Source: Plasmopara viticola (Eukaryota; Oomycota; Peronosporomycetes; Peronosporales; Peronosporaceae). Taken from it: DNA of 64,000 nucleotides. The stretch is taken from NCBI GenBank assembly GCA_001695595.3, contig MBPM02000042.1, positions 434,001 through 498,000 on the forward strand, written 5' to 3'. The notes beneath the pieces are model-generated. The model searched no databases, was not told the DNA's origin, and saw only the letters and a list, made by a program, of their open reading frames with translations. The position numbers and the translations under genes were made by a program. This document shows positions 21,890 to 34,530 of this stretch, piece after piece (position 1 is the stretch's first letter; each line of letters opens with the position of its first letter).

Positions 21890-22992
21890 TCATATCGTTT
21901 GTGGTGGTTGTCTGGCCAAGTATTCTGCGAAGTCCTGCACAATGTATTATAGTGGGACACTGTGGACATGCTGATCGGTGACTAGTTAGCTTACGCACCT
22001 TGTGCTCAATTTGATACTTTCGAGCCAATGCATCATTAATGTGATCGCTTCCATTCGTCGACTTGTTGTAATTGAACTTACGATCCACACATGCAGGCAT
22101 CGCTAAGTGAGCATACTTTTCGCGAGAAAATGCCGTTATGGAGAAACGTGTTGGTGTCGTTGAAGTTGAATTTGAATTTGATTCGCAACTAATTTTGTCG
22201 TCTGCTGAGCTGAGCACCTGAGATGGATCAGATTCGCTGGACAAGTGATCACCGTCAGCTAGTGCTAGTAAATGATACCCTTGTTGCGATAACGTAAGAC
22301 TCTCTCTCACAAGTTGCTAAGCGTTACAGCATAAATTTGCTAAAGATATGAATATGGTATGAGAAACTTGAATTATTGAATCCATACTGTATGTTTGGTG
22401 TCGTTGGTGCCAAAGGCTTGCAATTGCCGCTATACATCGAGCAAATCGTAAAAGCAAAGCTTTAAGGGAAGAGTGATCAACGTACTTGCATCACTGCGCA
22501 CTTGTCAAAGCAGTCGGCAGCCTTCTGTCGCAATTCATGGAAACTTAACATTTTACAGTGCAACTGCTTCAGGACAAAGAGCTACACACAATGCACCGCG
22601 ACATAAATGTAAGTGTTGTAGTGACGAATCAAGGATAACTGTGTGCGACCTGAACGAAGAATTCCCATTCAATGTTGCCGGTCGTTGGCAAGACGCTCTC
22701 AAGGCAATCTGTATCAGCCGCCTGTCCTTCGAGTTGGCGCCCATTTATAAAAATTGCGTAGCCGCGCGTGCGAAGGTATTGTAACACTTGCCCAAGATTT
22801 TGAGGCTCAATGCCGCTATACGTTTTGGCTTAGATTAGTGTATTCATCACAACTCCCACGTATGACGTACCCTTTTTTAACTTGTTCGAACGATTGAAAG
22901 TGCATTTTGAGAGCTGTAATTTCGTTTTCATCCAAACCTGGAATTTTGTCAGCGTTATTATAGTTGCATACTCGATTACATGGAGACGTCAT
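21890..22992 (-). CDS. EF-hand-like protein, 5 exons
   Basis: Exons on the minus strand are 22992-22871, 22815-22650, 22563-22486, 22316-21999 and 21934-21890. Phases agree; the product is 242 residues. The region LDENEITALKMHFQSFEQVKK - GGIEPQNLGQVLQYL spans an exon junction and has the helix-loop-helix shape of an EF-hand, but the loop lacks most calcium-ligand residues. A Ser/Asn-rich low-complexity stretch follows, then a second possible helix pair and a short C-terminal exon (DFAEYLARQPPQTI). The second donor (GTCGCA) is weak. Convergent with FANCI, 88 bp apart. A flagellar role is possible from its neighbours only. Confidence 0.6.
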
Positions 22993-23277
22993 GAATAACG
23001 CTGTTTGCTGATCATGTTTCAGCTTGTTCTGCCCTCGCGTGGACGTCTCCTGATCTTGCTTCTACAATCGACAAATTCCGTCAAACAACTGCAACAAAAC
23101 ATTCTTTTCTGCAGTGCTGTACCCTTTTGATAACTTCAATCTCTTTAAAAAGCAGCTTGACAGTTCCTGATAGTGCTTGAGATGATTTGACGGTCAGCGC
23201 TTTCCCACACTTGTTGCCATTATGGACAGGTCCGTGGAATCTAATGCGGTGAAGTAAGGACACGATCTTAATTATTA

Positions 23278-23919
23278 CTATTCTTTAAAATACCTCGCAG
23301 CTTTTGTTCGCTCTTCAACCGTGACAACATGCCGGTCAAGAACATCCAATGATGGAATTGCTCGTATCACTTGCAAACGGTAATTTTCCTCTTCCGCGAC
23401 AGCATTGCCAAATAAATCGAGGTCTCGTAAGCGGAACAATCGACTCAGGACTTTCAAGGTGCCTCGAAGATCCTTTAGTTTGTTGTTGTATAAACGAAGT
23501 TCCTGTAAAAATTTGAGGCGAGGCAGCGAAGACCTATCGAGAGAGCTACACATTTGCAATCATAACTAAACTCGCTCATCTGCCTTAATGAAAAACATTT
23601 GATACCAAATACAATTATCTTGAGCGTAAAGCTGTTTCAGACGAAAACAGCCGTCTAGGCCATCAAGTACCTGAAGCTGTTTGAACGTGAGAAAGATCCA
23701 CTGGATCTTATGCTATACAGTGAAGAGATGACGCACCTGGTTGCCATTGATCCAGAGCACCTCAAGGTTGACAAATGCATCAAAGTTGGCAACTTTAGCG
23801 ATGCGCTTGTTGGCCATGTGTAATTCCGTGCAGTTTTTCACATATTTGTGGTTTTTGATTGGAAGCTCCGCGTAAGGATCAGATACATGCAGCTCTAATG
23901 TTGCGCGTGACGTCGTCAT
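23278..23919 (-). CDS. Leucine-rich repeat protein, 3 exons
   Basis: Exons on the minus strand are 23919-23737, 23676-23606 and 23545-23278; the phases agree and the product is 173 residues. Successive LRRs of the LxxLxLxxNxI type are visible: CTELHMANKRI, LEVLWINGNQ, LKQLYAQDNCI, LQELRLYNNKL, LRDLDLFGNAV. They end in the cap RVIRAIPSLDVLD-type segment and a helix (TVEERTKAARYFKE). Short SDS22-like LRR proteins of this kind are common in axonemes, e.g. LRRC72 and LRRC23; the exact orthologue cannot be named here. It shares a 213-bp divergent promoter with the gene at 24133. Confidence 0.8.
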
Positions 23920-24132
23920 ATCGCTCCTAACTGATTACAATTGATCGCACGGCAGCAAATGATGTACGCGACGGAGGGTTTGCAACTTATTTTTGAATCA
24001 GTACGTCGTTTTTCGAAAATAAGCTGCAAACACGGAGGGACGTTGATGCTCATGAAACGCACCACACATTGGCCGACGTGAAAGCAACAACTAACACAAT
24101 TTGCTTGCTGCTTCAAGCCTTACCTCTCAATC
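23920..24132. promoter_or_regulatory. Shared divergent promoter, LRR gene and flagellum-type gene
   Basis: The two start codons are 213 bp apart and diverge, so both promoters lie here. No specific element identified. Confidence 0.4.
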
Positions 24133-25336
24133 ATGTCAATGATAACGACGTACAATAGTAAAAATAGCAAGGGTGTTCTCGAGGGAAATTGGGTCGAGGA
24201 AAACGCTCTTCGTGACAAGACTGGTTACGCCCGTCGAAAGGTGCCCGTATCTCATTTTGAACCTGGTAAGGTCTTTATGATTGCTTTTTCCTTCGGCTTG
24301 GATGTGAAGCATCTATCGTTTTATCAACATTTTAGATCGAAAAGCGTCTCAAAGTGAACCTACTTATGAGCGCGTTCTTCTCCATGACACACCCGTTGCA
24401 TTGTCTTGTAACAGCCATGCCAGTGAAGTGATGCCGCCGATGTTTGAAACCACTTCCCAGGCGAGTGCTCGGTACTCTAACTTTGCAGTGGAGAAATCTG
24501 GGCCAGGGCCTCGAAGTTCCCTTCGTGACGAGTATTTAGCCGAAACTGCTCGACGTCTGCACTTTGAGCAGCGTGCACGTGAACGGGAGGCACAAGAATG
24601 CGAATGTAAGGAAAAAGCACGCATTACAGTAGCGAAAAGTTCATTCGTGCCGTTTGATACTTCGGCCTTGGTTAAAACTCGTATTCCTCGAGGATGCTAT
24701 GGCTCAATGGCACGTCAGAATGACCCAAATGTCAAGCACTTGACTAAGGCGCAGACTGATAGCATCGATCAAAAGAAGCTTGATCTTCTTCAGGGAGCTG
24801 CTGTCACCAGATACTCGTATGCAGTGACAACTGGTGTCGGTCTCAATTTTCTTACGACTGTCTCTGATGGAAAGAATGTCTTTGGTCGGTCAAGCACATT
24901 TACAAATGAGCTCGGGGATATATCAAAGCGCCACGGAGAGGCTACTGAGCCTGGGTGGATACACCATGAACGAAATGGCGCTAGTGTGCACCAGCGCTCA
25001 GCGTTAAGGAGACTACTCAATTTGCTCAAGGCCGAGCCTATTTTCGCCCGACATCTTGTCGACCTTTTTACGCCGGGGCGAAAGGCGACATCGACAGCAA
25101 CTCAATTGCAAGAGAACGATGAATATATTGAGCTGCGTGACTTCCAAGCAGCATACGCAGCATCTGAAGGTGTTGTATCCCACAATACCGGTGGCGACTT
25201 CTCAGCTGGTTTGACTGACAAGGAATTAATTCATATTTTTATGTACTTCGACACTGACAATATTGGTGCTATCCTAGCTCGATCTTTTGTCGAGTACTGC
25301 ACCAGTTTGGGTGAAAAAGTGCCATTTAGTTCTTAA
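24133..25336 (+). CDS. Flagellum-type protein with GNWVEE motif, 2 exons
   Basis: Exons are 24133-24265 and 24336-25336; the phases agree and the product is 377 residues. Near the N-terminus is GVLEGNWVEENAL, a short motif I associate with sperm/flagellar proteins of the SPAG8 type (from memory, unverified). A charged helical stretch (RRLHFEQRAREREAQ) follows, then a long region without a recognised fold. The C-terminus (LTDKELIHIFMYFDTDNIG) looks like a degenerate EF-hand. Its divergent partner is an LRR gene and its convergent neighbour is SHIPPO-like, which fits a ciliary group. A role as an axonemal microtubule-associated protein is inferred. Confidence 0.6.
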
Positions 25337-25385
25337 ATGACAATCTTCTCATGTTCTGGTTTTTAATCTCTTCATTACATTTGTA

Positions 25386-26888
25386 CTACTTCAAATTCCT
25401 CTTGACTTCGGTTGATTTGAAAAACTTTGCGTAAAATGGCGCAATGTCATCATAGAATGGATTGTGTTCGCTCAGATTGGCCTGTCGATAACTTGCTGTG
25501 TGTGGAGAAAGAGCCAGGGACGTTTTTGGAATTAAAGAAGCGGCTTTCGACCCTAATGATCTCCGAGAAAGTATGCCGTCGGAAATACTCAAAGCGTGAT
25601 GCGCTCGAGAATCTCCTTCCTTACCCGCCGTCCTTTCATTACAAGCATCGATTTGAGAACGTTTAACAACAGTGGATGGCCACTCGCTTGCTTTATCAAT
25701 TTGGCTGTTACGCTCAGCTCCGATGGTGCCACTTCTTACAGTAACAGTCGCGGTAGTTGCTTCGGGAAGTGAAACATTTAGCATCAATTTGCTGATTCGG
25801 GTGCGTGGGCTTGATTTGCTTTGGTTCGCTGTTATACATTGTGGAGACCATGGTGGAAGAAGCTCTGGTGTACCCTTCAAGATTGGATTACACCACGACG
25901 TCGTGAATTTTCGCTTACGAAAAACAGGTCGAGGTGCACGGGGCGTGATAGCCTTTATAGTGGCGTCATAGTCCATACAAAGAGTCGATAGAGAATTCAC
26001 AACATGTTCTGGTTCCAATACGCTGCGGGAAATAATCGCTGATGATTTACGCGGGGAAACCACGCTGTAACTCGGATCATAATGTGCTGGACCCGGTTCG
26101 GGGCTTTTGCTTCGCTGACCGGATGCAGTGGTGCGATTTAGTCGTGTGAGCAGCTGCTGGATTGTCATCAACCCGTCGGGTCGATGCTCGACAGCATGCC
26201 ATAGCTCTTTCAAGTCACGCATCAACGCGTCGGGAAAGATTGTGCGAATTGCCTCAACGAAATGGGAGAATGGAAGCGAAACCATCGTTGTTGACCCTCT
26301 ACCACCTGGCTGCATACTTTGAAGCTGGAAGGCTACACGCAAGCGTTGGTTTATCGAGATTTGAGTCTCGCGAGCGCTGCACAAACATTCAAGCAGTGGC
26401 AATAATGGTCTACCGTTCATCCCACATGTAGGTTGCCATCGAAGTAAACGTGGGTCGCTTAACAGCATTTTCTCGGTACCTTTATTTGCAATAGTGTCCT
26501 CAAGACGCAAGTTCATGAAATCTGCTTTCTGCGACTTTTCTAAAGTTGTCGTTAAAGTTTTTTTTATCTTCGGTAACAAAAAGCTTGTTTTTTTTTGTCT
26601 CGGCCTTTCACCTTGATTCCCATCTACTGATGCGAAAGAACTGACGCCATCAGAAGATTTGTTTTCGCGAGTGCCACTGAGCAGTTTGTGAACAACTTGA
26701 TCCTTGTCTTCTATCGATGGTGTCGTGATAGCGGCAGATAGATCGTCGCCACGCATCACCAGCTCCAATGATGTCCCGGATGACACCCAGTTTGGATCGA
26801 GCTCAGTCTGCCGTGGCGGCTGAAAAACGCACTGCTCGTCTCCTTCGTTTTCACAATTCCTTATATTTTTCACAATACCACGTTCCAT
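25386..26888 (-). CDS. Disordered protein with EF-hand-like and SHIPPO-like segments
   Basis: A single-exon ORF of 500 residues starting at the Met at 26888. Most of it is Ser/Arg/Pro-rich and probably disordered. Residues about 205-250 (FVEAIRTIFPDALMRDLKELW, HRPDGLMTIQQLL) resemble one EF-hand pair without a full calcium loop. PGPAHYDPSYS (about residue 265) resembles the PGPGxY SHIPPO repeat of axonemal microtubule-binding proteins. It converges with the 24133 gene, 49 bp between stops. The flagellar assignment is tentative; the reading frame itself is convincing. Confidence 0.6.
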   Translation of the reverse strand: MERGIVKNIRNCENEGDEQCVFQPPRQTELDPNWVSSGTSLELVMRGDDLSAAITTPSIEDKDQVVHKLLSGTRENKSSDGVSSFASVDGNQGERPRQKKTSFLLPKIKKTLTTTLEKSQKADFMNLRLEDTIANKGTEKMLLSDPRLLRWQPTCGMNGRPLLPLLECLCSARETQISINQRLRVAFQLQSMQPGGRGSTTMVSLPFSHFVEAIRTIFPDALMRDLKELWHAVEHRPDGLMTIQQLLTRLNRTTASGQRSKSPEPGPAHYDPSYSVVSPRKSSAIISRSVLEPEHVVNSLSTLCMDYDATIKAITPRAPRPVFRKRKFTTSWCNPILKGTPELLPPWSPQCITANQSKSSPRTRISKLMLNVSLPEATTATVTVRSGTIGAERNSQIDKASEWPSTVVKRSQIDACNERTAGKEGDSRAHHALSISDGILSRRSLGSKAASLIPKTSLALSPHTASYRQANLSEHNPFYDDIAPFYAKFFKSTEVKRNLK

Positions 26889-29689
26889 CTGCGTATTGGA
26901 AACCGCGCCATCCCTTTAAGCTCATTAAAAAACAAAATAAACCAACTTTTAATTTACCTATCAAACATATACTTACGTGAATGTATTACTACTAAATATT
27001 GATACACTGGCACTTTTCGATGTTTGTAGTGAATATAATCATTGCCATATCGTGAATACGCCCTTAATGTATTAAGATCTTGTGCCCGACTTACACCTTA
27101 GCAAGTCAGATAAAAAAGCCTAGGGCCATCTTTGCTTTGCCTACAGAAATTACGAGGATATCTATATATTGTAACAATGCACATTCACCGCATTAGAGGC
27201 CTGAGGCCTTTGTTGTATGGCCGAAGCGTTAGAGGAGATCCGTCAACTTTTATCACTTTCTTGTGCTGTCTGGAATGTACGCCCGCGGATGTGCTATACT
27301 TTGACGTCGAAATATTGCGAGAAATTAAAGCCGCTACGCGATTAGCGCAATAGATTTGACATTATTGATGGCACATGGGGTTCGATTATTAAAGCGGTCA
27401 GGCCACAATGCAGATCACAACTAGCCGCTAATAAAACACACAAACATTTCACGCCCTTTAATATACGGTGACTTTTGAAAGATCGAAGTGGGATTTGTGA
27501 CCTACACTTGAACGCTGTTTCTAGTATCTTAAGCAAGCCGGTAATGCTGGCGAAAGTTGGCTGACCGCTCGTGAGGGCTGCGATGACTTCATCTCAACCT
27601 GCCATCCAGAATATTCGATGCCTAACTTTACTTCAGGCATGTAATTGCTCGGCTTTCTATTGTAAAAGTCGTGTGCACGGCGGATGTAGAACCACAAATT
27701 ATTAAAGCCCTGTTGCGCTAATTAGGCTGCTGGTCAAGATGGCATTATCCTTTAATCGATTTATGGCTCGTGCGGTTTTCACTACTTCGTTTCCAGGGTA
27801 AAGGAAAAGAAATGATTTTAAGCTGTTGATGTCATTGAGTTTCAAATTTGATCCAGCTCAATTATTGTACTGTTTCATTACCGAGACGAACTTTGATTGA
27901 GTAGTTTTCTTTGCCATTGCGTAGAGTTTTTCTCAGCCTTTTTTGCTGACCGCATTTGTCTGTTAGCGCAACTTGTCGCCGCGTCAGAGAACACTAATCA
28001 CCTTGTACATTTGCATAAAGTTTGAGCTGGTGGGCTGCTGGTTTCTCCCTCTGGAGTCGTCGAGCTATCGAAAACTAAGCTTCTCCCTTTGGACTAGCTA
28101 CAAACTCTTCGTTAAAAAAACTATCAAACGTCCCACCACTATTGGCTATAGACATTTTCGTGGTACTCAAGGCTCGGCTTTTGCCAACGTCTACGACAAA
28201 TATCTCCTTTGGTAATAGGACAGAGTGTACTCTTCTATGTCGCGGCCATAGCAGCACCTGTCGTTTTGCCTGGAAGCCCTTTAGTTAATCAAGACTAAAG
28301 TGGCCAGCAGATATTACTTAAGACCTTAAAGTTGATCTTACGATGTTTTGTAGAAGCAAGTCTATTTGTGGCTGCACTCTCCCCAAAAAAGACTTAGTTG
28401 TTTTTGCAATGTAGTTAAAATTGCTGCGTAAAGTTCTCGAACACAATCTTACTCCATCGATGAAGGCTGACAACAATTATAATTAATATGCACGTTTGTA
28501 AGGCCTTTTTACAAGCAAGGAGTCGTGACCGGTGAAGCTCAGAGCTTGCCGAAACAAAATTTTCTAAAGTGTTATAACATGTGTTTCCAGGAAAGGGAGC
28601 ACTTAGTAAAAGCATTTGCTACGGGTGATCGCCCAGCTCCTAGCCCAAACACCCATGCAAATAGGTGCAAACGTGGCAGTTAGAAGAAGGGCAAAGGAAG
28701 CAAGTTAGTAATGGCTTAATTTCTTAGTAGTATCGACTGCTTATGCATTTTTACACAATACCTATTAATAAAGTTAGCGTCCCGGAACCTAAAGAATTTT
28801 CACCCACAGTACTCAGACAGTTATTCTCAATACTCTTTCTATCAATAAAGCTTATTTAAGGCGCCAATTTATTCAAACGATGTACTGCGTCTGTCTAGGT
28901 CTGCTCTAATGTTTCTTGTAATATATTTGTCAAACACCTGGTATGACATCAAAGTGTCTGCTTTGATTTCTACAAGATTAAAAGCACGGCCACGTACATT
29001 GTCAAAGAGCCATTCCCTGGACCACCCATACTGTTCGTGAGAAAGTGCAACAGCCCTTGATTGTTATTGCTTGCTTCATACAAATGCCCGTTTCATTGTT
29101 AGAAAGACATTTACATTGTCCGTTCGCAGAAAAAGCAATCCTGGACAGTTTTCTGGCAGAAAATGACGTTTTCTCCTACAGCAGCGTAAAATTTACAAAA
29201 CGTCATATTCTAGCTGCTGCTAATAGCGTTTCATGTATAGATTGTCCTGACTACCCAAGATGAGGCACGCGCATGCCAAAGCGATTATTCGGCGGTGTAA
29301 CGCATAGTACATTAGGTTGGTCTTTTATGATCAAAGGCTACCCTACCATTTGAGCGACTATCAATGGTGGCTTCTGGTATTATTAACCGTGTTTGTACTG
29401 CTAAAGCATTACAATTTTACTATGAGAAGTACTAAGCTTCTCGTTTGTCGAAATTTGAGGAAGAAAAAAATCCTACATTTTCAGCAAAATCTAGCTTATA
29501 ATGCCAAGGTATATAAGCAATGCAAAATGAAATGCTGACGTCGTATTCTTCGTGCAAGAGTTTAAAGGTCTGTGACAACAATATCCCTTGACTCGAGCCT
29601 TGTCACACATGGAATAAACTTTCCGCGATTAAATGCCCTACCCTGTCCGTCACAAAGCAAATGCCGCTGTCAATTGGTAATTAATTAGC

Positions 29690-29990
29690 AGCGAAAAGGT
29701 TGGGGTGACGCCCTCCTTCCAAGCGCGGGGGCTAAATGCTCGCGCGCTTCGGGCAGGTGCTCTCGGGCATCTGCAGGTCTCTAACGAGTCTCACCCTCGA
29801 CGCGACGGTCTCCAGCACCGGGCGCCACCTGGGCTCTTACCAAGTCAGAGCTGAGCAAAATAATGAAAGACCCTCACGACCTCGGTGCTGGCTGCACTGC
29901 CCGCCGAACGAGACTCGACGTATGCGGACACCACTCTATGCCGTGGACTAGCCAGACTGAGCCTATCACGTGCATAACTTGGCAACGCGA
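29690..29990. mobile_element. GC-rich island, possible short retroelement
   Basis: This 300-bp block is far more GC-rich than the surrounding desert and has no coding continuity. It is followed at 29995-30015 by a TACATTACATTACATTA-type simple repeat tail, as at the 3' end of many SINEs or LINEs. I could not find clear A/B boxes or a convincing target-site duplication. Confidence 0.3.
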
Positions 29991-32229
29991 TAACGTAATA
30001 CATTACATTACATTAGATGTGAAGCGTACAGCCTCGTTTTTTGCCCGACCACCTTAATCTTGCCACTGGTATAATGGTAGTTATGCCTAAAGCTTCCATT
30101 TTCATTAGACCTTTTCGCTTTACCAGCAAGATCGAGTCTGAAAAAACCTGAAGTGATTATCAAGCATCTTAAAAAAATATTTGAAAGCTTGAATTTCTGA
30201 GTTTGTCAGCAAATTAACTCGATTTTACTGGCGCACTTCAACCAGATGAAGATACCACGCTAACAAGGTGCATAGGCTTTCAAACGTGTCACATGCTACA
30301 CATGATGCATTTTGGTTCTAATAGTAGGTATGGCAGTAACGCTAAAAGGTTCTATTCTGTGCTAAATATCGAATTTGTATCTGCATGGACTCGTGATGCC
30401 TTTAGACATCGGGCATATATCAATGGTAAGACAAACAAGACCATCAAGAGCGCAGTGATAGCCCTCAAGCATAATAATAAAGCGTCAACAAATTCAATGC
30501 ATACAAAATACTACCGTTAAGCCTCTTGAAAAGACGTCAAGGTAACGAGCAAAAAACCGTTTGGTTATTTCTTGGAATCTCAAAGCTGCTTTACCCGCTC
30601 GAGCCTTATCGTTATAAAAAAATCGTTGTTTTATTGCTGGTCGAATAAAATTCTTTAGCCCGTTGTTCCGTGGGGATGTTTCGATTCTGAATACAAATTG
30701 TTGTGGTTTCTATAAAATAGATGATGAAATTGCGAGTACTAACAAGACACATGCTGATAGATAAAGTATCGCAATACAAATTTTCTGAGCAAATTGAAGA
30801 GAGCGGGTTTACTACTTCAATTACACATTTACGGGGGCATCAAGCAAACATTTGCTTACGCAGACTTGTACTTAATATAGTAAACTATAGTACAAGGGTG
30901 ACCAAAACGTCGGGTAAGGCGTATTGTTATTAGAAATTGGAAAGTTGATGTTCGGTGTATACATGCTGTGAGCTACACTTGATTACAAGCTTGGCTACTT
31001 AATTATTGGTATAAACTAACCACTTTTTTTAAACGCACTTATACAACTGTACATATACTGAAAATCGGTGTTCATCATACCGTCTCATTGGGGAGCCAAT
31101 GTTGCGCTCACAAATTATCAAATTCGCTGCGTTTTTTTTAATGTGGGTCAATTGATGAATCTAGCTCTAAGGAGACAGCTTTGCTATGTGGGCTGTCCGA
31201 AACATACGAAGGTACTTTCACGTATCATTAGCCCAGTAGCATTTGAAATTGTCAACGTCATATAAATACCGTAGGACAAAGAACACACACAAATAGACCG
31301 TTCTAAAAATTGGATGCCTGAGTGCTGACATGGAAGTTGCAAAACATGGAATCGGTTCAATCGAACAAGTGCCGGTGATGAAAAGTAGATCTGCGCGCAG
31401 AAAGTCGACAATATGACCGAGCGCAGGCGCTTTTGGTATCAGTTGCCGTCCATTGAACAAGCATCGAGTGAGGTTCGTCCGGATCGGATGAACCACAACA
31501 GCTCAAAGCACATAGGATACGTCTCGTTTCACAACGGAGCTTTTGATCCAATAACTGCATGCGTCTAGCTTGTTCGCAAAAGCAATTTTAAGCTACGATG
31601 GATAAAGGACAAAGAACGGCGAGACAAGCTGCAGCAAAGTGTACAATACATAAGTTCATGATTTTCCCTTAAAAGCATTTGCCATTCAATTTTCGAGGGA
31701 GTGTTATCCAGTCTCCGACGCAGATTAGTCTCAATTTCTCACATTTGCCCCCGTTTTGACTTCAACTTGGGCCAATAATGGCCTTTTAGACCAGGCAACG
31801 CTAATCGGTAACTGTGCCGATTTACAGCTGCATCTTTGGGTACATACAGCGCTCATTGCATGCCAGTATCTTACGTGTACCGAGCCGAAAGCGCTTAAGC
31901 GGACGTCCGGTCTTTTAGCTCACTATCGTGTCCTTTCACGATGGCCCGTACCACGATCCGTGGGCCGACCCATAACTGTAACCGAGCCTCGACCATATTG
32001 TACGATATAGGAACTGGCTCCTCAGTCCTCAAGTGAAATCAAAAATTCATGGCCTCTCAGAAGAAAAAAAAAACTCTGTTCTGGATGGTCTGGCCTCTAA
32101 GGCACCACAGGGGCACCAAAGACACTAATATTCAGCTCTTAAGCTCCACAGAGGTACCCCTGGTCTTTCAGGGCCCACGGAAGAGAGAAGCTCTGGCCTT
32201 GTCACAAAGTCGCTTAATCACTGCTTTTC

Positions 32230-32370
32230 ATTAGGCGCCTCCTTCTTCGGCCTCTGGCGCGGCTAGCACGCACCCGATGACCCTCCAGGCGCGCCGTATG
32301 ACTACATCGACTGCTGGGGTCGCGACGCCGGACCACCGAGCGCAAACGTATGCTGGTGGAGAGCGATTAT
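32230..32370. other. Short GC-rich island of unknown origin
   Basis: A locally GC-rich segment in an AT-rich desert. It has no ORF of note and no recognised repeat. Confidence 0.25.
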
Positions 32371-34409
32371 GCGCCTACGTAATCTTCTGAGATGTTGATA
32401 GTTAGATAGTGATAAGTGCGCTCCAAACGTTATGTAAGGGATGTCTTTTGCCCGTGAGGGCGACCGCCAGGCTGCTCTACCAGATAGCACCCTCAGCAGC
32501 GGACGATAAATTGTAATTATTTAAATGAGCTCAAAAGTGCGAACATTGACCATCTAGTATCCTAGACGTTGCCGCCCTTTCTTGTTCGCACAGAGCTAGA
32601 AGACGCTTGCTTCGCCGGTAAGAGCTACACACTGCGCATTTGAGTAAGCAGAAAAAAATGCGCAACAAGCTCGCTTTCTGGATCACGGCCTCTTTCGTGG
32701 GCTCGTCGGAAAAGCAACAAAAATTGCTACAGCTTTTTAACATATAATGAGCTTAAGTTTTGGGGCATGTAGCTATTGTTCAAAAGAAGCGATTGTGGCA
32801 AAATGAAGACTGCTGAAAGGTATACTATTCACTGGTGAACAATTGCATGCTTTTCCTGATCTCAAACAATGAAAGGAGTGCAATATATTGAGCTATTAAA
32901 GTCTAAATTTATGTGCTTTGATCTTCCCTCTCACCTTTAATGAGTATCTTAGCACTCTATTGCAATAAAGCTACGAAGCCTACCTTTTTTATTTTGCTCG
33001 CTAGACACTTACTCTAATACCAATGCAATTTCCAATAGGATACCTGCGTACGCCTTCCTTTCAAAGTTTTTACAAATGAAGCCAGCTCCATTATCGAAAC
33101 TTGGCTGAATGTGACGACCTGCATAATTTAGACTTGGAATACATCCGATAAGTTGAGGCTAAATGCTACTCGCCACCTATTAAGTTTTTCGCACCGATGG
33201 CCAGACAAGTATGTATAGACAGGCAGAGAAAAGAATTGTTAGATGATCTAATGGTTCATTGATGAATAAGGCAACCCTACGAACGGGTATTTCGGTACCC
33301 GAAGTACATTTAGACTGCGCCTGCGTCGTGAATGGCAACACAAAAGTGGGCCTTCCACCAAAAAAATGCATGAACATATGGTCGAAAGAGTTATCATCTC
33401 CATCACTAAGCATATCGTGAACATTCGCCCGTTAAATTAAAATTTTGCATGGCTTTTGGACTTGTTAGCGATACGATGTGTTACTAGGAATTTCGGGATT
33501 CTCAACAGCAATGGGGCCCAAAAGAAGAGTGTGAACTTAAACACAACAAATCACAATAAGTCACAAAGGTGGGTCGAACGAAAGTCACCGTCGCGTGGAT
33601 ATTTACTCCCTTTTCGAACAAAAGATTTACTAAAGGAGAAGATGACCTTTCATATGGAGATCACTCGGCCGATACAGACGATAGTCAAACAGTGCATTCA
33701 TCTATGCGCGCTCCGTAGAGGTTCAGCGAAGGCCACTCCTTGCATAGCTTTTATATTAGAATCTAATATGAAAAAATATTGTTCGAAAGTGGTCTGACGG
33801 CGGCTATGTGCGTGCTTTTGCCACCGCTTAAAATTCTTATAAGGACGGCATGAACAGCCAGAAGACAAGGGGACTAACATTAGGTCGGAAGAAACACATG
33901 GACACTCTTCTAGAAGATTGATCGTACAATTTGTTCTGAGGTAAAAAATCCATCTGAGTCAATAACTTATTTCCGTAGCTTAAAGCACAAATAAAGCAAT
34001 ATTTTGATTGGGGGCAGTTCATCTTCGAGATGCCTCGGCTTTGGCACATTGCTATGTCAGGTGCTAAGCGTTGAAGCCCCGGGCGAAGGTATAAACCCAC
34101 ACTTGAAAGACCACGAAAAACGTAAAAAGCGATCATACATCTGAGTGAAGATAGCAGTAGTTATATCGGAACAGGTTCAACGGACCCTATAGCGCATCAA
34201 TTACGCCACCGCATAAGAAGCTTATGGCACTCATGTAAACGCTTTTGATTCACTACGTACTCTGCATGAAAGTGACACTGTCTTTGAAGGTCGAGAAGCG
34301 CTAGGAATGGCCGCTCTTATCTTGGTTTTGCGTCTTTTGTGAAGGACAGCAGCTCTTGTCCGACTAAGTGTACGTGGTGGTCAGGACTTGGATCATTTGT
34401 GGTAATTCA

Positions 34410-34530
34410 AGTCGCATTTGGAGGAGATGGACTTCTTTGGCCATGTGACTCACGAGCTTCACCGTCAAAATGACTGCCGTGCGTCTCAACTCAAAGTATC
34501 TCAACGGCCTCAGGAAGTTCCCTCCTTTCA
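34410..34530 (+). repeat. Dispersed repeat fragment, gag-like, copy 1
   Basis: It shares an interrupted match with 43095-43200: GACTCACGAGCTTCACCGTC here against GATCGATGAGCTCCATGGTC there, then GTGCGTCTCAACTC against GCGCATCTCAATAC. By eye they agree at roughly two thirds of positions. The translated phrase (DELHG..NSRASQ-like) recalls retrotransposon gag, but both copies are too decayed to be sure. Confidence 0.35.

Noticed and set aside
22473..22784. Plus-strand ORF of 103 residues
   Set aside because: It is antisense to exons 2-3 of the EF-hand-like gene, whose exon phases agree.
23081..23263. Minus-strand ORF between the LRR and EF-hand-like genes as an extra exon
   Set aside because: The LRR frame ends at a stop before it and the EF-hand-like gene has its own start at 22992. 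No splice join kept a frame, so it is most likely leader or promoter.
27132..27353. Plus-strand ORF of 73 residues
   Set aside because: It has no domain or splice partner and its composition is compatible with chance.
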